Below are positions 54,211-62,981 of a DNA stretch of 64,000 nt, piece after piece. Made by a program: the position numbers and the translations under genes. The notes beneath the pieces were generated by a model that was given only the letters and a program-made list of their open reading frames with translations, was not told where the DNA came from and did no database searches. Numbering within the stretch: position 1 is the stretch's first letter; each line of letters starts with the position of its first letter. The stretch is from Natrinema soli (lineage in GTDB: Archaea; Halobacteriota; Halobacteria; Halobacteriales; Natrialbaceae). Where the stretch lies: positions 62,001-126,000 of the forward strand of contig NZ_JAQIVI010000022.1 in assembly GCF_028618695.1 (NCBI RefSeq). The letters run 5' to 3'.

Positions 54211-54565
54211 TATTATTTCTTTTCAATTTCCAGCCCCACATAGCGACGCCAATAGTTTGAATTTTCCGAGTCAGGGTATACCAAATCACAAGACCACAAA
54301 TGCTGTACCACCTCGAAGAAAAGTCCAATATGGAAACAATAAGATTCGATGCTGCTCACAGGGGAAGACGATTCCTTTTCGAATAGATCTACAGGCGGAG
54401 TAGGCTGAGTGCCTCGGGGCTTGACCCCGAAGCGGTTCACAAGCGGGAGCTCCTCAAGTGGGGACAGGACGACAGTAGTTATACATTTCACATTTCTTGG
54501 GACGAGAGGCAAAATGGAGTGAGTGTATGTCCAACTTTTATTATTTGAAGGATCTAGAATAGAGT
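54211..54565. other. intergenic region without recognised features
   Basis: No gene or repeat is recognisable. It contains the divergent promoters of the short MscS and YihY genes. Confidence 0.4.
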
Positions 54566-55393
54566 ATGGACAAAGAGACACTCACGGCAATTCATGAGAT
54601 GGCCCAGGACCGGGACATTACTTTATTGGCAGCGGGGTTCGCCTACTATGCGTTCGTCTCACTTATTCCCCTCGTCATACTTGGGCTCGTAATCGGCTCA
54701 ATCGTCGGGGGTGCAGATCTGGCTGAGCGGCTGATTGAGACGGCAGGGGACGCCATGCCTGCGGCTGGTGACGAACTTCTAACGGACGTGTTAACCACGG
54801 AATCCGGTCGAGCGGAAGCGACCGTGCTTGCACTGGTAGTAGGGGTTTGGGGTGGTCTGAAGGTCTTTCGAGCACTGGGCCAGGCATTTGACATCGTCTA
54901 CGGGACGACAGAAGAAGATTCGATCGTCGATCACATTCTCGATGGGGTCGTTATGATCCTCGCGGTGGCTCTTGCGCTGACGCTCATGGTCGCGCTGGGA
55001 ATCATCATCAGAGTTCAGGGGGGACAGGTTCCCTTTGCTCGACTGTTGAGTACAGTCGTGTTGCTTGTTGGCCTATTCTTCGCCTTTCTGCCGATGTATC
55101 ACCGCCTGCCACCGATCCAAGTCACTGTTCGTGAGGTTATTCCTGGGGTGGCATTCGCGGCTGTCGGATGGCTTGTCCTTCAAGGTGGGTTTCAGCTGTA
55201 TGCGGCAAACGCGGCTCATTACGAGGCCTACGGTACCGTCGGCGGCGTCCTCGTTTTCGTCACGTGGCTCTACTTCGCTGGGATTCTGATTCTGTTTGGC
55301 GCCGTTATTAACGTCGTGCTCTCTTCCCCTGATACAGTTAGTGGCGAGCCCGATATACCAGATGTTGATGACAGTGTCGGACTGAACGCCTAA
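54566..55393 (+). CDS. YihY/BrkB-family membrane protein
   Basis: The 275 residues match the family: FAYYAFVSLIPLVILGLVIG (first helix), GVWGGLKVFRALGQAFDIVY, FLPMYHRLPPIQVTVREVIP, GVAFAAVGWLVLQGGFQLYA, HYEAYGTVGGVLVFVTWLYF. The role is debated (transport or envelope). Six helices are predicted. The two MscS-type channels are its neighbours. Confidence 0.92.
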   Translation: MDKETLTAIHEMAQDRDITLLAAGFAYYAFVSLIPLVILGLVIGSIVGGADLAERLIETAGDAMPAAGDELLTDVLTTESGRAEATVLALVVGVWGGLKVFRALGQAFDIVYGTTEEDSIVDHILDGVVMILAVALALTLMVALGIIIRVQGGQVPFARLLSTVVLLVGLFFAFLPMYHRLPPIQVTVREVIPGVAFAAVGWLVLQGGFQLYAANAAHYEAYGTVGGVLVFVTWLYFAGILILFGAVINVVLSSPDTVSGEPDIPDVDDSVGLNA

Positions 55394-56103
55394 GATACTG
55401 TTTCTCGTTGTGAGCGGAGGATATACTATGTATTACTTAGTGACGGGGCGAGACTCACTTCTCCGGGGTATCCGACCCTTCAATGACCCCTTCAAGATAC
55501 TTGGAGCAACCCTCAATATTGTCGTCTTTACTCCGGGAGAAGGCTTCCTCGCGCTCGCTTGTAATCAGGTCAGGAGGAAGCGCCTGCAGTTCCTCAATGT
55601 TCCGTTCACAGCGGAGACGAGAAACCATGAACGTATGTTTTGATGGTGATCTCTAAATCCTGTTAAGAATGGTGTAATTTTAACCAGTTTGAGTGGCTAC
55701 GTAGGTACGCCCCGAGAGTATCACCGCATTCTGTGATAGGTGGGGGATTCAGAGTTCGTCAAGTAGCAGCTGGTATCGGACTGAGATCACGCCAAGTGGG
55801 AACTCGTCTCCGGACAGAAACGTATATTCTCCGTTCGCATTGGAAAGCACGTTGTTGATGAACTCACGATCATCATACAATGAGACCACTACTGTCTGAT
55901 ACTCTGGATCTGCTCCTAGACGTTCTGTCTCACCGGGGGATCCTCACCTCCAATACGGATTCTACAGCGAGCGTCACCGAAATTAGCCGAGTTGTGATCA
56001 GCACTCTAAATGAGGACATCTTTTACCACCGATTGCATTGCCTCACGGTAAGAGTCATTATTCACTATATGGCATCGAATCTGACCCAACACGGTGACGA
56101 GTC
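55394..56103. other. intergenic region with a decayed ORF on the minus strand
   Basis: From 55926 to 55749 a 59-codon frame without a start reads LGADPEYQTVVVSLYDDREF, INNVLSNANGEYTFLSG and DEFPLGVISVRYQLLLDEL, stop. It looks like the end of a lost gene that I cannot name. Nothing else is seen. Confidence 0.4.
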
Positions 56104-57432
56104 ATGAGGATCGTTGAGATCATGTTTCCCGCCAAAAAGCGAGACGCTATCGTCGAAGTGCTTGAGGACGAAAATATCGACTACGTCCTCGTCGAAGAAG
56201 CAAGCCATCGTCCTCCCGACATGATCATCTCCTTCCCGCTCCCAACGCCCGCAATCGAACCGGTGTTAGATCGGCTTCGGAGTACCGGACTGAAAGAAGA
56301 TACCTACACGGTCGTTGTGAAGGCCGAAACCGTCGTTTCACATCAATTCGAAGAACTCGAAGAGCGGTATGGACATCGCCGGCGGACCCGCGACCGTATT
56401 GGGCGTGACGAGCTCTTGGCGCGAGCACGGGAGATGATGCCGGCATTCAGCACATACATCCTATTACTGGTTTTGAGTACTGTCGTCGCGACAGCCGGTC
56501 TCCTTGTAAATTCGCCGGCTGTCGTCGTCGGATCGATGGTGATCGCGCCACTCTTAGGCCCGGCAATCGGATCAAGCGTCGCCTCAGTATTAGACGAATC
56601 AGAACTGTTTCGCCGTGGTGTTAAATATCAAGCAGTTGGTCTCATCGTTGCTGTCATCGCTGCAGTGATCTTTGCGTCCATTGCACAGGCTACAAGCCTC
56701 TTGCCGCCGGGGATAGACATTCTCGGCATTGATGAGATTCAAGGGCGTATTCGCCCTGATTTCCTTTCACTGGTCGTTGCACTTGGAGCGGGGATTGCGG
56801 GGGCCTGGAGCCTGGCAACGGGGGCATCTACGGTCGTTGTTGGGGTGATGATCGCCGCAGCACTTGTGCCACCGCTTGCGGTCATCGGGATCGGTATCGC
56901 CTTCGGGTTGCCTCGAATCGCTCTCAGCGCGTCCGTATTGGTGTTAGTTAATATATTCACAATCAATCTCACAGCTCTCGGTGTTCTCTGGTATCAAGGG
57001 TATCAACCCGAAGAGTGGTTCCAGATTGAATCAGCTACGCGAGCGACTAAACAGCGGGTTATTTACCTCGTTATTGGTATCGTCATTTTGTCGAGCTTTC
57101 TCACCGTAGTGACATACGATTCATACCGGACAGCAATGTTTGAAACTCAGGCTACCGAGGATGTGTCCGCTCTTATTGACACTTCCTATGAAGATCTCGA
57201 CCTGATCGACGTAGAAGTCCAGTATACCGATCCGTTGCCGTTCCAACAACCAGAACGGATTATCGTAACCGTTGGGATCTCGCCGGATACTGATCCACCG
57301 CCGCTTGCCCAGACGCTCGAAGAGCAGGCAAACGTGTACATCCCTCCCGCCTTCGATCTACCCGGAATGGGACCGGTTGTTGAGGGAAAACAGGTAGACG
57401 TTGAAGTGGAATACGTTCAGAGGCAATCCTGA
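56104..57432 (+). CDS. DUF389 / TIGR00341 membrane protein
   Basis: The 442 residues have an N-terminal ferredoxin-like domain (1-95, FPAKKRDAIVEVLEDENIDY) and five to six helices with the family repeats SPAVVVGSMVIAPLLGPAIG and ATGASTVVVGVMIAAALVPP, then a periplasm-facing C-terminal domain. Function is unknown; the repeats suggest a transporter-like fold. The overlap with the previous fragment is none. Confidence 0.9.
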   Translation: MRIVEIMFPAKKRDAIVEVLEDENIDYVLVEEASHRPPDMIISFPLPTPAIEPVLDRLRSTGLKEDTYTVVVKAETVVSHQFEELEERYGHRRRTRDRIGRDELLARAREMMPAFSTYILLLVLSTVVATAGLLVNSPAVVVGSMVIAPLLGPAIGSSVASVLDESELFRRGVKYQAVGLIVAVIAAVIFASIAQATSLLPPGIDILGIDEIQGRIRPDFLSLVVALGAGIAGAWSLATGASTVVVGVMIAAALVPPLAVIGIGIAFGLPRIALSASVLVLVNIFTINLTALGVLWYQGYQPEEWFQIESATRATKQRVIYLVIGIVILSSFLTVVTYDSYRTAMFETQATEDVSALIDTSYEDLDLIDVEVQYTDPLPFQQPERIIVTVGISPDTDPPPLAQTLEEQANVYIPPAFDLPGMGPVVEGKQVDVEVEYVQRQS

Positions 57433-57531
57433 TTCTGAACACCTCCGCCCTCCCGCGCTCGGCCCTCCCCGGCTCTCGCTTGGTGAGGACGGAACTTCCT
57501 GCTCTATTGAAAATGCGGTGGGGTGGTGCGA

Positions 57532-57755
57532 TCATGGCTTCGCGGTGATCTTCTCACTGTTGGTAATCGCAAATTTGACATCCTCCACCTGCCCAAAGGC
57601 AGGGGGATCCCCAACATGGGGAATTTGAGTAGAACGCTTCGGCCATCCAGCGTTGCGTGTAGCCGTTCGTTCGAATGAAGGCGTTGTGCGCAACTGCCTT
57701 CGGTGTTGATCCACGATGGTGAACAAGCGGTTCAACGCCCAGAGCGACCGATCCG
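57532..57755 (-). pseudogene. IS5-type transposase C-terminal remnant
   Basis: Reading leftward: GVEPLVHHRGSTPKAVAHNA, FIRTNGYTQRWMAEAFYS, then in another frame VEDVKFAITNSEKITAKP and stop. The pieces fit the C-terminal end of an IS5-type transposase with an internal deletion. The 12-base direct repeat GCTCTATTGAAA at 57501 and 57756 flanks it. Confidence 0.6.
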
Positions 57756-57985
57756 GCTCTATTGAAATCCTCTTTTTTAGAGTCTCGATCTAGTTAAACT
57801 ACGTATTATCCCACGACGACTATACTATCTGAATATCTAAATGAAGTGATGAAACAATCACGTTGACAATCGCACTCGACTCACCAACGGGCCTTGTGGG
57901 CTCCCGGCTTTCTCGATCGGGAATCAAAGCGGTTTCTCACTGCCGTCTTCGAAAGACGTGTATGTCTTAGCATGCTTCCGTGCGG

Positions 57986-58927
57986 TTACGGGGTCACCTG
58001 GGTGCGGCGGCGGACCGCCTGCGCAGTTATCGCGATCAGCACGAGCCAGACGAGCCAACTCATTCCCGTATACGCCCAGAACGTCATGTCCGCGCTCGAA
58101 CCGATAGTCGTCGTGAAGTTCGAGTATACGAATACCAGGACCGTGTTGAAAAGGGAGTGACCGACTACAGCGGGCCAGACAGATGCCGAGAGATACCGGA
58201 CCCCGCTGAGGACGAACGCAGCCAGAAAGAGGTTCACCGACGTCGAGACTAGATCGCGGACGAGCATATCGCCCGAGACCACATAGCCGATTGAGAATGG
58301 AATATGCCAGAGCGACCAGAACGCACCGATCGCTGCACTCGAACGCCAATACCCCCACGGCGCGAGCAGCGTCTGAATATACCCACGCCAGGCGAATTCC
58401 TCGCCGGCCGCAAGGACGGCGTACGCGAGGACAAACAACGGAATTGCTGGGAGTAACGCCCACGCATCCGACGAGACGGCGACCGACTTTAGCCCAAAGA
58501 GAACTGCGAGTGCCTCCGTAAGAACGGGAAGCACGCACAACGCCACAATCACGAAGAGACTCGTGACGATGATGGGACGTACTGGCCGGACCGGTTTGAT
58601 AGCCGCGACATTGAGGAATGACTCATCACGCCGGTTGAGCCGGTGAAGACCGAACAGGATGACCGTCGGAACCCACGCCATCACGGGCGTGAGCATTCCT
58701 AACACGGCACTATCAAGGACTCCGAGAAGCATCGGAACGGCGACCAGCGTTGGAAGTGCCACCACAACGACCGCAAACCAGCCGAGATGTCGTATGGTCT
58801 CACTATCGATCGATCCGGCCCGCTGGTACGGTAGATCGTGACGATCAGACGCTGTAGAGCCGCCGGCAGATCCTTGCTCGAGAGACCTCTTTTCAGGCAT
58901 AATCGAGATGTCGGAGGTATACATCAT
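57986..58927 (-). CDS. CPBP-family intramembrane metalloprotease
   Basis: The 313 residues have eight helices and the family motifs GEEFAWRGYIQTLL (EExxxR) and FWSLWHIPFSIGY (FxxxH), plus GHSLFNTVLVF with the third motif HxxxN. Members cut membrane proteins, for example CAAX-prenylated ones; some protect against bacteriocins. ATG 58927 is used with a TATA-like ATTACATAT about 25 bases upstream; ATG 58900 is alternative. Confidence 0.92.
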   Translation of the reverse strand: MMYTSDISIMPEKRSLEQGSAGGSTASDRHDLPYQRAGSIDSETIRHLGWFAVVVVALPTLVAVPMLLGVLDSAVLGMLTPVMAWVPTVILFGLHRLNRRDESFLNVAAIKPVRPVRPIIVTSLFVIVALCVLPVLTEALAVLFGLKSVAVSSDAWALLPAIPLFVLAYAVLAAGEEFAWRGYIQTLLAPWGYWRSSAAIGAFWSLWHIPFSIGYVVSGDMLVRDLVSTSVNLFLAAFVLSGVRYLSASVWPAVVGHSLFNTVLVFVYSNFTTTIGSSADMTFWAYTGMSWLVWLVLIAITAQAVRRRTQVTP

Positions 58928-59092
58928 AAGCTTATGGTGCTACACATATGTAATGAAATATAGGGAAACGGAGACCTATTCGGTGAGATGATACGTACAG
59001 TGCTTCGAGGCGTGACTACGGTCGAAGCACGAGGCATCACTCCCTCCAGCACCGTTAGTCGGGAGCAGTGAAACAGAGAGATTGAGAAACAC

Positions 59093-59165
59093 TCACCAGA
59101 CGGCCATAGCAAGTCTATCGAACGCTCTGCACAACGTTGACGGAGCAGGAATTAGTATTTGGTAT
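59093..59165 (-). pseudogene. IS5-type transposase fragment
   Basis: Read leftward: LIPAPSTLCRAFDRLAMAVW. It matches the remnant at 39243-39560 (STLCKAFDRLEMAVW) and comes from a different copy. Confidence 0.6.
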
Positions 59166-59400
59166 GACAGCCCTGGAAGCCGGTGTCTGCGGCAACGGAC
59201 CGCAGTCGCCCGCCGAAACGCGGACGACCTGCGGTCCAACCTTCGTGTCATGTTCACGTTCGAGACAGCAGTGAACGTCCGTCGAGATATCGTTTCCACA
59301 GCCGGCTGAACCGTCCGCTTTAAGGAGAGAAGGAGAATGAAGATGATCACTGGCTCGTGAAACCACGAGACGCGGGCCGTGGAAATGATACGGGGAGGCC

Positions 59401-59898
59401 ATGTCGAACCACTACATTACAGCAGAGGAGAATCTGCCTGGCGACGAGCGTACAGAAACGACACTCCAGATAACCGACGCAGAGACGAAGCGGATCTTCG
59501 AGGCTCGAGTACGGATCGCTCGTGAACCCGACGACCTCACTGATCCACATCCACTGACTGTCGTCACTGGACCACACGAAAACGTCAGCAAGGAACTGCA
59601 CATCGAACTCATAGACGAGATCGACTCGGCGGGTATCAACGAGGATTTCCTTCGTCGGCTCGCAAACGATCAAGAAACGACCTCGAACATCGTCAACACT
59701 CGGTCGGATGACCTCAAAGTAGTGCTTCGGTATCTCGTCGAATCCGGCCAGTACAACTCGACTGCTGAAGCCCTCCGGGAGATATCGTTTCAGTATCTCG
59801 CGGAGAACCAGCCTGCACTGCTGGATGCATACGAGAACGTTCGAACCGAATTCGAGGCCGATCCGCTCCGACGCGCCCTCTCAGAGAACGAGTCATGA
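59401..59898 (+). CDS. uncharacterised protein, first gene of the UbiD operon, possible RHH-like end
   Basis: The 165 residues split into an N-terminal beta-rich part (about 1-95: TETTLQITDAETKRIFEARV) and a helical C-terminal part (LKVVLRYLVESGQYNSTAEA, LREISFQYLAENQPALLDAY) that recalls the two helices of ribbon-helix-helix regulators. Its stop overlaps the next gene's ATG by four bases, so it belongs to the UbiD operon. It may be a regulator or a small subunit. Confidence 0.65.
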   Translation: MSNHYITAEENLPGDERTETTLQITDAETKRIFEARVRIAREPDDLTDPHPLTVVTGPHENVSKELHIELIDEIDSAGINEDFLRRLANDQETTSNIVNTRSDDLKVVLRYLVESGQYNSTAEALREISFQYLAENQPALLDAYENVRTEFEADPLRRALSENES

Positions 59899-61397
59899 CG
59901 GTTGATTCGTTCAGGGATTTCCTCCGGTGTCTCGACGACGCGGATGCTCTCGTCTCGTTCGGCGATGACATATCGTGGGACCTCGAGACGAGCGCGGTCA
60001 CGATGCTCGCCAACCAGACGGATGGCGAAGTGCCGATATTCGAGTCGATCGAGGAGACGTCCGTCGATGCGACGCTCGTCGGCGATCCGTACCGCGGTCC
60101 GGGGACCCGACCGTGGGATCACCTCGCCCAGGCGTTCGGGCTGCCAACTGGCCTGACCGGAGCAACGTACTACGAGCGAATTATCGACCGACTCCGATCG
60201 CCCCGCGAGCCACAGGTCCTCGGGCGTGACGTGGCGCCCTGTAAAGAGGTCGTTCATACCGGGGACGCCGTCGATCTCCTCTCGCTTCCGTGGCCGTACA
60301 TCCACCAGGGCGACGGCGGGCGGTATTCGAATCTCCACACCGTCGTCGCACCGGACTCGAAGACGCGGTGGGGGCGCTGGTCGAGTCATCGGATGATGAT
60401 CCACGACAATCGAGTCGCCAGTCTACTGTTTCTGGGGGGTGAACAGGTGCCGAATCAGTATTACTACGAATACGAGTCTCGTAACGAGCCGATGCCGGTG
60501 GCGGTCGTCATCGGTGCCGAACCAGTTGTCCAGTGCACTACGGAGATGTGGATCCCGACGGGCCGGAGCGAAGCAGCCTTCGCGGGAGGGGTGAAAGGTC
60601 GGCCCGTCGACCTCGTTCCGTGCGAGACCAACGACCTGTACGTCCCGGCGACGGCAGAGGTAATCATCGAAGGCCGTGTACTCCCGAACGAACGGCTCGA
60701 CGAAGGACCGTTCGGCGATTATTTCGGGTATATGAACGGACCACGGCGATCGATGCCCGTGTTCGCGATCGACGCGATAACTCGGCGGACAGAGCCGCGA
60801 GTGCCGTTTTGCGTCGAGGGGACCGGCGTCGGATACGGTCAGAACTCCAGCAGCACGCTCCAGCTCGTCGCAGCCGGCCCCGACGCGACCCTCGGTCTTC
60901 AGGCGGCTGACTTCGATGTCGAGTTGGCCGTTCCGTGGCGCTTTACGTCTCGGACCGTCTGGGTCATCGCGACGGACTGTCCCTATCCAGGGTACCTCCA
61001 CCAACTGGCCAACTTCGTGTTCACTACGTGGGGAATGCTCCATATCGATTTCTTCGTGTTCGTAGACACTGACGTCGATCCGTTCGACTCGCGGGCCGTG
61101 CTGACGGCGATCGCGCTGGACGCCGACCCGGACACGGACTTTCATCAGTTCGGCCTCGAGCGGATGCCCAAAGTTCCGCTCAACATCTATCAGACTCTCG
61201 ACGAAAAGGGCAGTGCTGACGTGGGAACCTCGAAAGCCAAGACTGCGAAGGCGTACATCGACGCGACCAGTGATGGGGCGGAAGCGGACAGGACGGCCGA
61301 CGAAGAACGGCGAAAACGAGCACAAAAACGGCTCGTAAACGCGGGCATGTCATCGGACCGGTTCGATCTCCTCGATGAGCGTGGTGAGTGGCGATGA
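59895..61397 (+). CDS. UbiD-family decarboxylase
   Basis: The 500 residues have UbiD features: KEVVHTGDAVDLLSLPWPYI, SSHRMMIHDNRVASLLFLGG for the cofactor pocket, and VLPNERLDEGPFGDYFGYM with Glu266, Arg267 and Glu270 of the catalytic Glu-Arg-Glu network. UbiD enzymes use prenylated FMN from UbiX for reversible decarboxylation of unsaturated or aromatic acids. No ubiX is in the window. The C-terminal 65 residues are Lys/Arg- and Glu-rich. Overlaps both neighbours by four bases. Confidence 0.88.
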   Translation: MTVDSFRDFLRCLDDADALVSFGDDISWDLETSAVTMLANQTDGEVPIFESIEETSVDATLVGDPYRGPGTRPWDHLAQAFGLPTGLTGATYYERIIDRLRSPREPQVLGRDVAPCKEVVHTGDAVDLLSLPWPYIHQGDGGRYSNLHTVVAPDSKTRWGRWSSHRMMIHDNRVASLLFLGGEQVPNQYYYEYESRNEPMPVAVVIGAEPVVQCTTEMWIPTGRSEAAFAGGVKGRPVDLVPCETNDLYVPATAEVIIEGRVLPNERLDEGPFGDYFGYMNGPRRSMPVFAIDAITRRTEPRVPFCVEGTGVGYGQNSSSTLQLVAAGPDATLGLQAADFDVELAVPWRFTSRTVWVIATDCPYPGYLHQLANFVFTTWGMLHIDFFVFVDTDVDPFDSRAVLTAIALDADPDTDFHQFGLERMPKVPLNIYQTLDEKGSADVGTSKAKTAKAYIDATSDGAEADRTADEERRKRAQKRLVNAGMSSDRFDLLDERGEWR

Positions 61398-62818
61398 TCC
61401 CGTTCGCGCAGTACGTGCGGGGACTGGCGAGCGATGGAGATTTGCTGACTCTCGAGGCCCCGATCGACGTTCCACCGGCTGTCGTCGCGGCGGAAGCCCT
61501 TCGTGCGAGCGGACCAGCCCTCCGGTACGAACGGGCTGACGGCGCCGATCTCACTAGCGGTACGTTCAGCGGACCCGACCAGATGCAGCGTCGAGAATCG
61601 TACCCGTGGTCGCGGCTGGCACTGGGTCTCGGACTGGAACCCGAGGCATCGTTCGTCTCCGTACTCGACACGATCACGCAACTGGGGCCGGCAGGCGAGC
61701 GGGGAGAACCGACGTACGCCGAGCAGGCGGCGTCACGTACCGTCGACAGCGTGCAGGGACTGAATTTGCCGAGCGACACCGAGGACGTTTGGCCCTCGCT
61801 GACGCTGGGCGTGGCATCGATATCGACGGCAGAGGGAACCCACTGGGCGCCGATTCACGGTGCCGTCGTCAGCGACGACAAGCTCAGAGTGCGCACTCCT
61901 GTTGCAGTGTCGTCGCTGCTAGACGACGGGACGCTTTCCATCGCCCTTGGCGTACCACCGGCAGCCATCATGGCCGCCTATCTGCTCGCCGTCAGAGGAT
62001 GCGTCGAGGTGCCGGTACAGGCCAGTGGTGTCGCGGATACCGTTCCACTCGTCCCGACGAACGGCGGTCTCGTCCCGAGCGCGACGGAGGTAGTGATCGA
62101 AACGACGGTCGCCGATCGCCACCCTGATTTCCAGTCGGACCGGCGTGAAGCGTGGGAATACGGTATCGAGAGCACGCCGTTAGCCCTGTCCGTCGAACGG
62201 ATAATCGCGACCGATGACCCGGTGATCCCGTTCTCGCCCGTCGGGCGACCGCTTGCCGACGACCTGCAACTGACGGGGTTGGCGACGGCGGCGACGCTGT
62301 ACGACCGCGTTAACGACTACTGGGGGATCTCACCCGTCGAGTGGATTCTGTTACCGGTGGAGGCCGAACTCGGGATCTGTTTCGTCGCTACTAACGTACT
62401 CTACGCCGGGTTCGAGTGGCAACTCGCCAATATTATCTTCGCGTTTTCGTCGCTGTTCGATACGGTCGTCATCGTCGACGAAGACGTCTCGCCACGGGAA
62501 CTCGGACGCGTCCTCGGAGATATCTGGGTCAAAGCACATCCCTCTCGAGACTGGATCTTCAGCGAATCATCAGCGCCGACGGCGAAACGGCCCCGATATC
62601 GACGAGATGGGCAGACCGGCTCCCGGCTGTACGTAAACGCAGCGTGGGATCCTCGGTGGGAGGACGCGTATATCGCTCCGCGAGTCACGTTCGAACAGTC
62701 GTTCCCGTCGTCCGTTCGTGACGTCGCTCAACGGATGTGGAACGCACGTCATAGTGGGGCAGCCGACGATGAGAACCGTGGCGAAAACGAGAAGGCGAAT
62801 ACGGACGCTCGACAGTAA
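61394..62818 (+). CDS. divergent UbiD-family protein lacking the catalytic motif
   Basis: The 474 residues from MIPFAQYVRGLASDGDLLTL keep the UbiD plan at both ends (IPFAQYVRGLA, FEWQLANIIFAFSSLFDTV, VDEDVSPRELGRVLGDIWVK). However the E-R-x-x-E-G-P-F-G region of active UbiD proteins is not visible; the equivalent stretch around TVADRHPDFQSDRREAWEYG is unrelated. It is probably a non-catalytic partner of the upstream UbiD, or a changed enzyme. It overlaps the previous gene by four bases (ATGA). Confidence 0.78.
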   Translation: MIPFAQYVRGLASDGDLLTLEAPIDVPPAVVAAEALRASGPALRYERADGADLTSGTFSGPDQMQRRESYPWSRLALGLGLEPEASFVSVLDTITQLGPAGERGEPTYAEQAASRTVDSVQGLNLPSDTEDVWPSLTLGVASISTAEGTHWAPIHGAVVSDDKLRVRTPVAVSSLLDDGTLSIALGVPPAAIMAAYLLAVRGCVEVPVQASGVADTVPLVPTNGGLVPSATEVVIETTVADRHPDFQSDRREAWEYGIESTPLALSVERIIATDDPVIPFSPVGRPLADDLQLTGLATAATLYDRVNDYWGISPVEWILLPVEAELGICFVATNVLYAGFEWQLANIIFAFSSLFDTVVIVDEDVSPRELGRVLGDIWVKAHPSRDWIFSESSAPTAKRPRYRRDGQTGSRLYVNAAWDPRWEDAYIAPRVTFEQSFPSSVRDVAQRMWNARHSGAADDENRGENEKANTDARQ

Positions 62819-62981
62819 TTCAAAACACATCTAGTATATTACTACACGAAAACGGAACCGTTTACGCACGACAATATCGGTAGAACGCTCCCTATCACGA
62901 GAGTTGTGTATAGTATGTGGTTGATATAACTCCATAATTTACCGGTGCTATTATATTGGGGAACGGGATCCGGTGCGGTGT

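Noticed and set aside
55749..55926. A small gene ending LGVISVRYQLLLDEL
   Set aside because: It has no start codon in frame after the upstream stop and no recognised family, so it is noted only as a likely fragment.
57588..57622. Two adjacent hairpins (CCTGCC-CAAA-GGCAGG and TCCCC-AACAT-GGGGA) that look like an IS200/IS605 right end
   Set aside because: They lie inside an IS5-type transposase remnant on the other strand (VEDVKFAITNSEKI). No TnpB-like or TnpA-like sequence is adjacent.
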